A stretch of DNA of 11,752 bases from UBA7236 sp964638865 (GTDB lineage: Bacteria; Bacteroidota; Bacteroidia; Chitinophagales; BACL12). Every line of letters starts with the position of its first letter. The first letter of the stretch is position 1. The notes beneath the pieces were generated by a model. That model did no database searches and was not told where the DNA came from. It worked only from the letters and a program-made list of their open reading frames with translations. The stretch covers positions 1 through 11,752 of the forward strand of contig CAZXBG010000125.1 in the NCBI GenBank assembly GCA_964638865.1, in the 5' to 3' direction. Of this stretch, positions 1-6,489 are shown in pieces. Both the position numbers and the translations under genes were made by a program.

Positions 1-327
1 ATTGTAGGTTAAAAGAGTTGCCACGAATGCACGAATGAACAGCCAAAGGGTATAGTTTGTTTGTATTCTAAAATTTTTTTTTTATTCGTGTATTCGTGGC
101 TTATTTTTTTTATCCGTATTGTAGGTTAAAAGAGTTGCCACGAATGCACGAATGAACAGCCAAAGGGTATAGTTTGTTTGTATTCTAAAATTTTTTTTTT
201 ATTCGTGTATTCGTGGCTTATTTTTTTTATCCGTATTGTAGGTTAAAAGAGTTGCCACGAATGCACGAATGAACAGCCAAAAGAAGGGTTGTTTATTCTT
301 TAAAATTTACTTATCTTTTATACGTGG
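1..327. repeat. 117-bp tandem repeat with internal inverted repeat
   Basis: Two copies (1-117 and 118-234) appear identical. A third begins at 235, matches for 47 nt to 281, then decays to about 327. Each full unit holds an inverted repeat of 17-nt arms, GCCACGAATGCACGAAT (20-36, 137-153, 254-270) and ATTCGTGTATTCGTGGC (84-100, 201-217), with one mismatch that would be a G-U pair in RNA on one strand. A 47-nt spacer and two long T tracts (10 and 8 T) lie in and after the hairpin. No coding potential is visible. The ATTCGTG/CACGAAT core resembles, from memory, an intergenic repeat common in Bacteroidetes genomes; that link is not tested here. The array may continue left of the window. Confidence 0.93.
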
Positions 328-342
328 ACCTGACTGCCGTCA

Positions 343-367
343 GCAGGTGCGTGAACGAACAGCTAAA
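343..367. repeat. degenerate fourth copy of the 117-bp repeat head
   Basis: This 25-nt stretch aligns without gaps to ACGAATGCACGAATGAACAG plus the next five bases of the repeat unit. About 17 of 25 positions match, and every difference is a transition (A/G or C/T). The similarity seems to run on past 367 into the TTTCTTTAAAA segment that holds the stop codon of the hydrolase at 377. Just upstream, CTGAC (330-334) and GTCAG (339-343) form a small GC-rich hairpin, but no T tract follows on either strand, so I do not call it a terminator. Confidence 0.4.
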
Positions 368-376
368 GAGAGGTTT

Positions 377-1240
377 CTATTTCTTTAAAAATTCCTCAAT
401 CGCCGGAGCAGCAACAATACTTTTTTCCTCCAAAACAAAGTGGCCCGCATCCTCATACCGAACAACCTCACAGTTGTTAAATTTCTCTTCAAAACCAAGT
501 AAATACTTTTCAGTAATAAACTGATCCTTCATCCCCCATATTAATAAAACAGGTTTGGAAGATATTCGATCCAATTTATTCCAGATACTTTGAAACCAAT
601 CCTGATCTTTTAATAACGATTTTGCAAATGCAACAGTGCCATTTCGCTCGGAGGGTTTCGAAAATGGTTTTAAAAATTGCTGATGAATTTCTTTAGTCAA
701 ACGCGACCTTTCACCATAAGCAGCAGGAAGAATATATTTAGGGGAAAAATTAAATTGTTTATATAAAAATGGCAACAAAGGACTACCCAATATTGTTTTC
801 ATTTTTTTAAATTCCGGTTCTGAACCGATACTTCTGCACCAGGTATTTAATATAATAAGTTTATTTATTTGTTCAGGATTTTCCACAGCATAATTTAAAC
901 CGATTGGTCCACCAAAATCATGAACAAGTAAATTGAAATTTTTAATTTGAAGATGGTCTATGAACTTTCCTAAAGTTGCAGCGTGATTTTGTGTGCTGTA
1001 ATCATAATCAGCAGGTTTATCACTCAATCCAAAACCAATATGGTCCATAGCTATGCAACGAAAATTTTTGGATAGATAAGTGATCGCATGTCTGAACTCA
1101 AAACTCCAAGAAGGAGTACCATGCACAAATAACAAAACATCTCCTGCACCTTCATCTATATAATGCAACTTCGCGCCATTTACATCGAAGTATTTATGTG
1201 CAAAAGGGTACTCTTTAGTATCAAGCCAATCGATATTCAT
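377..1240 (-). CDS. alpha/beta hydrolase, haloalkane-dehalogenase-like
   Basis: This 287-residue cytoplasmic alpha/beta-hydrolase has the haloalkane dehalogenase / epoxide hydrolase-like layout. The oxyanion-hole motif is HGTPSW (residues 40-45). The nucleophile is Asp108 in VHDFGG, so the enzyme should form an ester with an Asp rather than a Ser. The acid is probably Asp239 (GMKDQF) and the base His267 (DAGHF). A helical cap lies at about 135-215. True haloalkane dehalogenases normally have a halide-binding Trp right after the nucleophile; here it is Phe109, so dehalogenation is not assured and the substrate is unknown. The ATG overlaps the stop of the upstream TetR gene by 4 bp (ATGA), implying translational coupling and control by that repressor. 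No Shine-Dalgarno sequence is visible. The 3' end runs into the decayed edge of the 117-bp repeat array. Confidence 0.88.
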   Translation of the reverse strand: MNIDWLDTKEYPFAHKYFDVNGAKLHYIDEGAGDVLLFVHGTPSWSFEFRHAITYLSKNFRCIAMDHIGFGLSDKPADYDYSTQNHAATLGKFIDHLQIKNFNLLVHDFGGPIGLNYAVENPEQINKLIILNTWCRSIGSEPEFKKMKTILGSPLLPFLYKQFNFSPKYILPAAYGERSRLTKEIHQQFLKPFSKPSERNGTVAFAKSLLKDQDWFQSIWNKLDRISSKPVLLIWGMKDQFITEKYLLGFEEKFNNCEVVRYEDAGHFVLEEKSIVAAPAIEEFLKK

Positions 1241-1782
1241 ATTGTATATTTTTGAATGAGATGTTTTTTTATCTTTTTGAGGGAAAATAATGATTCATCC
1301 AACAAAAAGTGATTTACCAATCCATCAATGGTTGCAAAATATAACTTTGCCTCCAACGCAGGATTTTTATATTTAAGTTTTTTAAAATTAATAGTAAGCG
1401 TGGAAAGTACCAACAATAAGTTTGGTTCATAGATTTTGTCCATAAAACTTTTAACAGTATTCTGCATGCGTATGGAGTGAAACAATTTCCAATACTCTTT
1501 GTTGTGTTCCACCAGATCAAAAGTAGTTTCAACATGTTTTGCAATTGCCTTTCCCGGGTCTTTTTCACTGGTATAAGACGCCATGGACGACTGAATTTCT
1601 CCTAATCCCTTATTCAGAATCTCTAACAAAAGATTCTCTTTGGAAGAATAAAAATTATACATCAATCCTTGCGCAACACCCGCTTTTTTGGCGATCATGG
1701 CGATGGAGGTATTGCCGTATCCAGTGGAAGCAAAGAGCTGCAGGGCAACTTCTGCTATATGTACTTTTTGATTCGTTTTCAT
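1237..1782 (-). CDS. TetR/AcrR-family transcriptional regulator
   Basis: This 181-residue regulator has an N-terminal TetR DNA-binding domain. Helix-turn-helix residues lie at about 26-45 (TSIAMIAKKAGVAQGLMYNF), followed by YSSKENLLLEIL, typical of the family. The divergent C-terminal helical region (about 60-181) would bind a ligand and dimerise. The frame also opens upstream with a GTG at 1803, but those seven codons (MNERSFI) are encoded by the 18-bp operator palindrome and lie at the probable transcription start. I therefore choose the ATG at 1782, where MKTNQKVHIAEVALQLF begins as family members usually do. The gene is first in a two-gene unit with the overlapping hydrolase and is probably self-repressed. 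The ligand is not predictable; these regulators often sense lipophilic small molecules. Confidence 0.9.
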   Translation of the reverse strand: MKTNQKVHIAEVALQLFASTGYGNTSIAMIAKKAGVAQGLMYNFYSSKENLLLEILNKGLGEIQSSMASYTSEKDPGKAIAKHVETTFDLVEHNKEYWKLFHSIRMQNTVKSFMDKIYEPNLLLVLSTLTINFKKLKYKNPALEAKLYFATIDGLVNHFLLDESLFSLKKIKKHLIQKYTI

Positions 1783-1784
1783 AA

Positions 1785-1802
1785 TGAATGAACGTTCATT
1801 CA
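1785..1802. promoter_or_regulatory. TetR operator, perfect 18-bp palindrome
   Basis: TGAATGAACGTTCATTCA is an exact palindrome lying 2 bp upstream of the chosen TetR ATG and directly downstream of the -7 element (1803-1810). The core AATGAACGTTCATT matches the type of site known for Bm3R1 and related TetR-family repressors. A protein bound here would cover the transcription start, giving autorepression of the regulator and the coupled hydrolase. Confidence 0.85.
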
Positions 1803-1835
1803 CAAAGATAAATTACTTATTTTGATTTCACCAAA
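1803..1835 (-). promoter_or_regulatory. Bacteroidetes-type promoter of the TetR/hydrolase unit
   Basis: Read on the minus strand, TTTG (1835-1832), a 21-nt spacer and TATCTTTG (1810-1803) match the Bacteroidetes sigma consensus TTTG-N19-21-TAnnTTTG. Transcription should start within or next to the operator, leaving a very short leader before the ATG at 1782. The promoter lies between the TetR gene and the stop codon of the DUF4260 gene at 1846, so this unit does not need read-through from the genes upstream. Confidence 0.75.
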
Positions 1836-1845
1836 TCTTTTATAA

Positions 1846-2205
1846 CTATTTTTGTTTACCTATCAAACCGAGATGCGTAGATTTGAAATTATCCGGATAT
1901 TTAAGCCCGTAACCGAATACGCTGTCCATACTGCTATGTGCGAATAATATTAATCCGATGAACTGTAATTCGGGATTTGTAGAATATAATCCAATGAGAT
2001 AAATAAATATTCCCGTTAATTTATGATGAAATAGGTTGTAGGTAAAAGCTCCCGTTTTGGTATTTATTAAATAACCCAACATGCTGATATCAGGAGTTAA
2101 TAAAAGCCCCCAAAACACCAAGCCTTTAAAATCGAGTTGCCAATAAAATAAAAATACTGCTAATAAAAACATAGCTGCTTCTTCCAGTTTGATCAGATTT
2201 TTCAT
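1846..2205 (-). CDS. DUF4260-type small membrane protein
   Basis: This 119-residue integral membrane protein has about four hydrophobic segments (about 9-22, 26-46, 55-75 and 80-97). The conserved pieces LTPDISMLGYL (36-46), FAHSSMDSVFGYGLKYP (88-104) and THLG (110-113) match my memory of the DUF4260 family, whose function is unknown. The length is normal for the family. The ATG follows the stop codon of the ureohydrolase gene by a single base, so the two are very probably co-transcribed and may be translationally coupled. Nothing in the sequence ties it functionally to arginine or histidine metabolism, and co-transcription may be incidental. Family call is fairly firm; role is open. Confidence 0.8.
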   Translation of the reverse strand: MKNLIKLEEAAMFLLAVFLFYWQLDFKGLVFWGLLLTPDISMLGYLINTKTGAFTYNLFHHKLTGIFIYLIGLYSTNPELQFIGLILFAHSSMDSVFGYGLKYPDNFKSTHLGLIGKQK

Positions 2206-2206
2206 G

Positions 2207-3259
2207 CTAAATGTTTTTTGTGTGTATGGCTTTAATAAAATCAGTGATGATATAGGCTATCAGTTTTCCTGTTTTATTATCTACCTGTTTATGAGCCAGC
2301 ACCGGTGCACCTTCTGCAATATGTAAATAAGCAGCATTTAAATTTTCAGCACAGAACCAAACATATTTTCTTACATCCACAGGTAGCATGCCACTCGGTG
2401 TTCTGGCACTCACCGGAACATTCTGTATGGAATCGAGATCTATTTCAATTCCAACACTTTTATCATCTCCCCCAAAAAAATTGAAGCAATTGCGCAACGC
2501 ATCGTAATAATTAATTGATTCTTTAACAAAAATATCATCGTAGGTTACATACGATAATCTGTTTGAATGTTGGCGAAACAGATCCAGTGCAAAACTGATA
2601 TTATACGATTCATGTAATCCGAATACAACATATTTATGTAAATGATTTTCTTCAAACGCGAAATGAAAACCATTGCCACTATGCCTTCCCGTCATAGGGC
2701 GCATATCGCTGTGAGGGTCGCAATTTATTACATTGATGCTTTCAGCATTATTTGCCAGACTTACACCTTTTATAATCGGATAGGCATTATTGTGTCCGCC
2801 ACCAATTACAATTGGAATTTTACCTGCGGTAATAATATGTTTAATGATTGTAGTAACCCTTTCATCAACCTGTTCCACTAATTTTCGCGCTTTAATAATA
2901 TCTGCTTCCAATTTATAATTTAAAGTGGATGCCATTTCCATCAAATCATCAAAATATACATGCCCGAGAATTAATATTTCCTCTCCCGATAAAAATTGAT
3001 TGCTCTGCATATTAATAAGAAAATCCAAACTCGGTTTCCAGGCCGCATAAGCACCACCACGACCATAATTTGCACGAACACCGATGTCCTCAGGCAAACC
3101 CAAAACAACAAACATAGTTGTAGAGGCTTTTAATTCATCAACCCAATTTCCCGCATCTGATATTGTTTTTACAAGATCACCAAGTTTTTTTTCTCCCTGC
3201 CTATGGCGAATACGCGAATTTATTTCATTCGCACTATAAATTATTAATTGATCTTGCAT
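2207..3259 (-). CDS. arginase/agmatinase/formimidoylglutamase-family ureohydrolase
   Basis: This 350-residue cytoplasmic enzyme belongs to the ureohydrolase superfamily, which uses two Mn ions to hydrolyse guanidino or formimino groups. The metal ligands are all in place: His156 in VIGGGHNNAYP, Asp181, His183 and Asp185 in NCDPHSDMRP, and Asp274 and Asp276 in GIEIDLDSI. Glu316 in LHIAEGAP may correspond to the Glu that helps bind substrate in arginases. The N-terminal extension with GRGGAYAAWKPSLDFL resembles Bacteroidetes proteins usually named formimidoylglutamase, but sequence alone does not separate arginase, agmatinase and formimidoylglutamase, and no hut or agmatine genes lie nearby. 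The usual SxDxDxxDP motif is altered (DLDSIQNVP). It heads a unit with the DUF4260 gene 1 bp downstream. No convincing promoter is seen; TAGTATTTG at about 3300-3310 on the minus strand has one base too many. Confidence 0.85.
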   Translation of the reverse strand: MQDQLIIYSANEINSRIRHRQGEKKLGDLVKTISDAGNWVDELKASTTMFVVLGLPEDIGVRANYGRGGAYAAWKPSLDFLINMQSNQFLSGEEILILGHVYFDDLMEMASTLNYKLEADIIKARKLVEQVDERVTTIIKHIITAGKIPIVIGGGHNNAYPIIKGVSLANNAESINVINCDPHSDMRPMTGRHSGNGFHFAFEENHLHKYVVFGLHESYNISFALDLFRQHSNRLSYVTYDDIFVKESINYYDALRNCFNFFGGDDKSVGIEIDLDSIQNVPVSARTPSGMLPVDVRKYVWFCAENLNAAYLHIAEGAPVLAHKQVDNKTGKLIAYIITDFIKAIHTKNI

Positions 3260-3326
3260 TTTAAATTTATATTTAAGGAAGAGTTTTTACCTAAATCAAA
3301 TACTATAATATTGATCACCACATCGT

Positions 3327-3466
3327 TCCATTATCACATTTCCCCCATTCGTAAATTTTCCCCTTAATACATTTCCCCCATTGGTTCATTTCCCCATTGG
3401 TACATTGGTACATTTACCCATTGGTACATTTTCCCATTAGTACATTTCCCCATTATTACATTTTAC
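3327..3466. repeat. degenerate short tandem array, unit about (C)CCCATTGGTACATTT
   Basis: About eight imperfect units of 15-18 nt run head to tail, each built as C-rich then ATT, a variable pair, TACATTT. Examples start near 3342, 3360, 3375, 3392, 3417, 3433 and 3449. The array fills most of the gap between the ureohydrolase start (3259) and the lpd stop (3463) and reaches the lpd stop codon. It has no hairpin potential that I can see and no coding sense. The units vary too much to be a recent expansion in full, although those from 3392 on are closely alike. Similar CCCATTNGTACATT runs occur between genes in other Bacteroidetes, from memory. Confidence 0.85.
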
Positions 3467-4851
3467 AAATGAATCACCTCACCATACGCAGCAGCAGCAG
3501 CTTCCATAACAGCCTCACTCATTGTAGGATGCGGATGTATCGACTTAATAATTTCGTGACCCGTAGTTTCGAGTTTGCGCGCAACAACAATTTCAGCAAT
3601 TATTTCTGTAACATTTGCACCAATCATGTGTGCACCTAAAAACTCACCATATTTAGCGTCAAAAATTACTTTAACAAATCCTTCGGGAGCACCTGCAGCT
3701 TTTGCTTTTCCGCTTGCAGTAAATGGAAATTTTCCCACTTTTAATTCATAACCCGCAGCAATTGCAGCAGCTTCTGTCATACCCACACTTGCAATTTCAG
3801 GTGAACAATAAGTACATCCCGGAATATTATTATAATCAATTCCCTCTGGTTTTAATCCTGCAATTGCTTCAATGCAGGTAATTCCTTCCGCACTGGCAAC
3901 ATGTGCCAATGCAGGTCCGGGAGTTACATCACCAATTGCATAATATCCATCCACATTTGTTTTATAATATTTATCAACGGTAATTTTTCCTTTATCCGTT
4001 TTAATTCCTGTTTCTTCCAAACCAATGTTTTCAATATTGGCAACAACACCCGCAGCACTTAAAACAATATCGCATTCAATAATCTCTTCTCCTTTTGAAG
4101 TTTTAATTTTTACCTTGCAACCATCACCGGAAGTATCAACAGCTTCCACACTTGCTTCGGTCATAATTTTAATTCCTTGTTTTTTAAAATTACGTGCGAG
4201 TTCTTTCGAAATTTCCTCATCTTCCACAGGAACAACGCGACTCATAAATTCAACTATAGTAACATCTGTTCCTATCGAATTATAAAAATAGGCAAATTCA
4301 ACTCCAATCGCTCCTGCGCCAACCACAACCATTTTTTTAGGTTGATTCGGTAAATTCATTGCATCGCGATAACCAATCACTTTTTTACCATCCTGTTTCA
4401 TGGTTCCCAATTCTTTTGACCTTGCACCGGTTGCAATAATGATATGTTTTGCAGTGTGTAAAGTTTTAATTCCCGCTGCATCTGTCACCTCTATATTTTT
4501 TCCGGGTTTTAATATTCCGTTGCCTTGAATTACTTCAATTTTATTTTTTTTCATTAAAAAAGTAACACCCTTGCTCATGGCATCAGCCACATCGCGACTG
4601 CGTTTTATCATTACCGGAAAATCCGCCTGGGGTTCTGCTGAAATAATACCATAAGCAGATGCATGTTTCATATAATCGAATACATTGGCGCTTTTGAGCA
4701 ATGCTTTGGTTGGAATACAACCCCAGTTAAGACAAATTCCACCCAATTCTGCCTTTTCTACAATGGCAACCTTCATACCTAACTGTGAAGCCCTAATAGC
4801 AGCAACATAGCCACCGGGACCGCTTCCTAACACAATAATGTCGTAATTCAT
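3463..4851 (-). CDS. lpdA: dihydrolipoyl dehydrogenase (E3)
   Basis: This 462-residue FAD-dependent disulfide oxidoreductase reoxidises dihydrolipoamide with NAD+ as the E3 subunit of pyruvate, 2-oxoglutarate and branched-chain 2-oxoacid dehydrogenases and of the glycine cleavage system. Visible parts: an FAD-binding GSGPGGYVAA (9-18), the redox-active Cys40/Cys45 pair in GGICLNWGCIPTK, the NAD-binding GAGAIGVEFA (178-187), a second FAD contact in YAIGDV (304-309), and the C-terminal dimerisation domain ending in the catalytic pair His441/Glu446 in HPHPTMSE. The length is full. Start: the ATG at 4851 precedes MNYDIIVLGSGPGG and has AAGGA 4 nt upstream, a plausible ribosome site. The gene stands alone, away from E1 and E2 genes, with its own promoter at 4881-4911. 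Confidence 0.97.
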   Translation of the reverse strand: MNYDIIVLGSGPGGYVAAIRASQLGMKVAIVEKAELGGICLNWGCIPTKALLKSANVFDYMKHASAYGIISAEPQADFPVMIKRSRDVADAMSKGVTFLMKKNKIEVIQGNGILKPGKNIEVTDAAGIKTLHTAKHIIIATGARSKELGTMKQDGKKVIGYRDAMNLPNQPKKMVVVGAGAIGVEFAYFYNSIGTDVTIVEFMSRVVPVEDEEISKELARNFKKQGIKIMTEASVEAVDTSGDGCKVKIKTSKGEEIIECDIVLSAAGVVANIENIGLEETGIKTDKGKITVDKYYKTNVDGYYAIGDVTPGPALAHVASAEGITCIEAIAGLKPEGIDYNNIPGCTYCSPEIASVGMTEAAAIAAGYELKVGKFPFTASGKAKAAGAPEGFVKVIFDAKYGEFLGAHMIGANVTEIIAEIVVARKLETTGHEIIKSIHPHPTMSEAVMEAAAAAYGEVIHL

Positions 4852-4880
4852 GATTCCTTAATTTTTGGTTTTTCGAGCTG

Positions 4881-4911
4881 CAAAGATACGCAAACTGCCT
4901 GTCCCGACAAA
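4881..4911 (-). promoter_or_regulatory. Bacteroidetes-type promoter of lpd
   Basis: On the minus strand TTTG (4911-4908), a 19-nt spacer and TATCTTTG (4888-4881) fit the TTTG-N19-21-TAnnTTTG consensus exactly. Transcription would start about 20 nt before the lpd ATG at 4851. The same TATCTTTG octamer serves the TetR promoter and lies upstream of the VOC gene. Confidence 0.78.
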
Positions 4912-4953
4912 CAGAAAGCGATCATGGCCATAAAATTAATGTCCGCTTTTTGG

Positions 4954-5083
4954 GCGTGCCCCCTGATGCCAAAAACCGGATGTAAACCCATATAATTCCG
5001 CTCCGTCAGGGGTCGGGCTATACACTGCAACTCCTCTCCCGATAAATATCGGGATGCGGGGTTTCCGTTGCTATCCCTCACGC
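4954..5083 (-). ncRNA. candidate structured RNA or dispersed GC-rich element upstream of lpd
   Basis: This roughly 130-nt stretch is more GC-rich than its surroundings and contains nested complementary segments. They are: a closing stem GCGTG/CACGC (5079-5083 with 4954-4958); an arm GCAAC/GTTGC (5067-5071 with 5027-5031) capped by the hairpin CCCGATAAATATCGGG (5038-5053); and an arm CCCCTGA/TCAGGGG (4960-4966 with 5006-5012) extended by CGGA/TCCG (4977-4980 with 5002-5005). Together they make a three-way junction. An open frame of 77 codons crosses it on the minus strand but has no protein-like character. The strand is uncertain because both strands can pair. It ends about 43 nt upstream of the lpd -35-like element, so it is not in the lpd leader from that promoter. 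From memory it resembles a repeated Bacteroidetes intergenic element beginning GCGTGAGGGAT; no family name is claimed. Confidence 0.5.
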
Positions 5084-5205
5084 GGATTATTTCATAAAAA
5101 ATAAAATATTAGTGCTTCACTATTATGAAACAAATAAATATAACATTTTAGAGGTGTTTTTAACTGCTTTGCTATAATAATGTAATAAATAAAATCAGAA
5201 TCCTT
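5084..5205. other. AT-rich intergenic stretch without a recognised gene
   Basis: This divergent spacer separates the lpd-upstream element from the broken T9SS gene. It contains an 8-bp inverted pair TTTCATAA (5090-5097) and TTATGAAA (5123-5130). I found no TAnnTTTG promoter on either strand and no open frame with a credible start leading into the downstream gene, which fits with that gene being inactive or wrongly sequenced. Confidence 0.5.
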
Positions 5206-6154
5206 TTATATCCTCAAAAATTTCTATATTTAACAATTAAAACATCAATCCTCCTCTTCGTCCTTCTCAGTGTTATAATCCTAAAAACAAATGCACAATA
5301 CGCCGAATTTGCAATCCCTGAATCTGAAATGTGGATTACAGAATATAATGCAAACCGACCCCATAAGCATATTATCATTTTGTAGTTAATGTTGATACAA
5401 TTATAGAAGGAACTCCCTATCATAAAATGATACGTATAAAGATAAAGGAAGTGGGAACCCCTTCTTTTACAATTACTACAATCGGTTATTTTAATCAAAC
5501 CGCAGGTTTAACTACCGCCTGGGATTCTATTACCGGCGAAATATTACCTTATTTTAATTTGGACGCCGAAGTAGGGGATACACTGTCTAACCCTATTTAT
5601 TATGGAATAGAAAATGTAGATTATCCCAAATTTCGTCAATTCGAAATTGATACTATTTATGATACCATAATCAGTGGAGCCACCTTAAAAATGTTTTCCG
5701 TAACCTACTTAAATTACGAATGCGCTGATCCATATGCATTTTTCTGGAAAAAATCGGATTTCTCGGTTATCCGCTGCAGTGGTTTAATCTCGACGCCTTC
5801 GATGGAGATTTTCCTGGAGGTTTAAGGTGTTATCAGAATGATGATCTGGGACTTGTAAAATTTGTTGAGGAAGATTGCACCTATTTAGAAACAAACATAA
5901 TGGGATTCCAAAATGCAAAAATTGCTATTTATCCAAATTCGGCAAACGATATAGTTAATTTGGAAAATGTGTCTGGTCAATTATTTCATTTCACTTTGTT
6001 TTCCATTACCGGAATTCAGTATCCAATTCAAAATATTTCGTATTCAATTAATCAAACAAATATTGTTATTTCTAATTTACAAAGCGGAATGTATATTTTA
6101 TACATGCAGGATGAATTCGGAGCTGTGAACGCAAAACCTTTTGTTAAATTATAA
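5206..6154 (+). pseudogene. secreted T9SS type A sorting-domain protein, broken by two frameshifts
   Basis: Three reading frames join into one protein of about 315 residues. Frame one gives a signal peptide (SILLFVLLSVIILKTNAQ) and YAEFAIPESEMWITEYN, and stops at 5383. Frame two starts near 5367 with AYYHFVVNVDTIIEGTPYHK and runs to a stop at 5823, but its sense ends at the A6 run 5748-5753. Frame three continues as IGFLGYPLQWFNLDAFDGDF and ends at 6154. Each join is repaired by adding one base, the second in the A run. The C terminus from about 5921 (IAIYPNSAND, then FSITG, NLQSGMYIL) is a T9SS type A sorting domain, so the product should be exported and handled by the type IX system. No in-frame ATG, GTG or TTG precedes the signal peptide; the first ATG is at 5329. 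It may be a true pseudogene or carry sequencing errors. The mature domain is of unknown function. Confidence 0.85.
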
Positions 6155-6193
6155 AACAACGAAATTTGAATAATCATCTTGCATTTTTCCACG

Positions 6194-6223
6194 CATTATT
6201 CATATTTCACGTTATGAATAATG
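6194..6223. terminator. 10-bp stem-loop downstream of the T9SS gene
   Basis: CATTATTCAT (6194-6203) and ATGAATAATG (6214-6223) form a perfect 10-bp stem with a 10-nt loop, 40 nt after the stop at 6154. The stem is AT-rich and is followed by GGGG rather than T residues, so it is a poor match to an intrinsic terminator. It could be part of transcript 3' processing or be chance. Confidence 0.3.
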
Positions 6224-6278
6224 GGGTTGCTTTGGGGTAGGTTGAAGAATTAATGTCCAATTGGATATTACACGCATG

Positions 6279-6346
6279 ATTTTGAATTTGTAATATTTGT
6301 AGAGACGCAATGCATTGCGTCTCTACAAATATTACAAATTCAAAAT
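6279..6346. repeat. 68-bp perfect palindrome with GTAGAGACGCAATGCATTGC core
   Basis: The two 34-nt arms (6279-6312 and 6313-6346) are exact reverse complements with no spacer. The centre is GCAATGCATTGC flanked by GTAGAGAC and GTCTCTAC; outside this the arms are AT-rich (TTTTGAATTTGTAATATTT). The GTAGAGACGCAATGCATTGC core resembles, from memory, an intergenic palindromic repeat seen in Bacteroidetes and cyanobacteria. It sits between two convergent genes (stops at 6154 and 6490), so as RNA it could stop or stabilise transcripts from both sides. No transposase or target-site duplication is evident. The rest of the 335-nt spacer (6347-6489) is AT-rich and I see nothing in it. Confidence 0.95.
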
Positions 6347-6489
6347 AGATGTTCGAATTTAAAAAAAATAGATCTTCAACAGATAACATCCGCGAAAGGG
6401 TTTAAAAAATCTTTGTATATTTATTTAAAATTAACTCCAAATGAAAATACGTATGTATTGTGCCTCTATTTTAATCAAAACACAAACCT

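Noticed and set aside
328..348. GC-rich hairpin ACCTGACTGCCGTCAGCAGGT as terminator of the TetR/hydrolase unit
   Set aside because: The stem is bulged and no T tract follows on the minus strand, so intrinsic termination is not supported.
324..524. 66-codon plus-strand open frame over the repeat edge and the hydrolase 3' end
   Set aside because: It is antisense to a well-supported hydrolase and starts in degenerate repeat sequence; no promoter.
1783..1803. Seven-codon N-terminal extension of the TetR protein from a GTG at 1803
   Set aside because: The extension is the operator palindrome read as codons, and the GTG lies at the edge of the -7 element.
3327..3466. CRISPR array
   Set aside because: Units are only 15-18 nt, contiguous and degenerate, with no unique spacers and no cas genes nearby.
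4848..5081. 77-codon open frame on the minus strand upstream of lpd
   Set aside because: It lies almost wholly over the GC-rich paired element, has no start context or domain-like pattern, and runs into the lpd ATG across the lpd promoter. It is better explained as a by-product of the element.
6207..6389. 60-codon minus-strand open frame across the 68-bp palindrome
   Set aside because: It is created by the palindrome and AT-rich spacer, with no start context or recognisable protein pattern.
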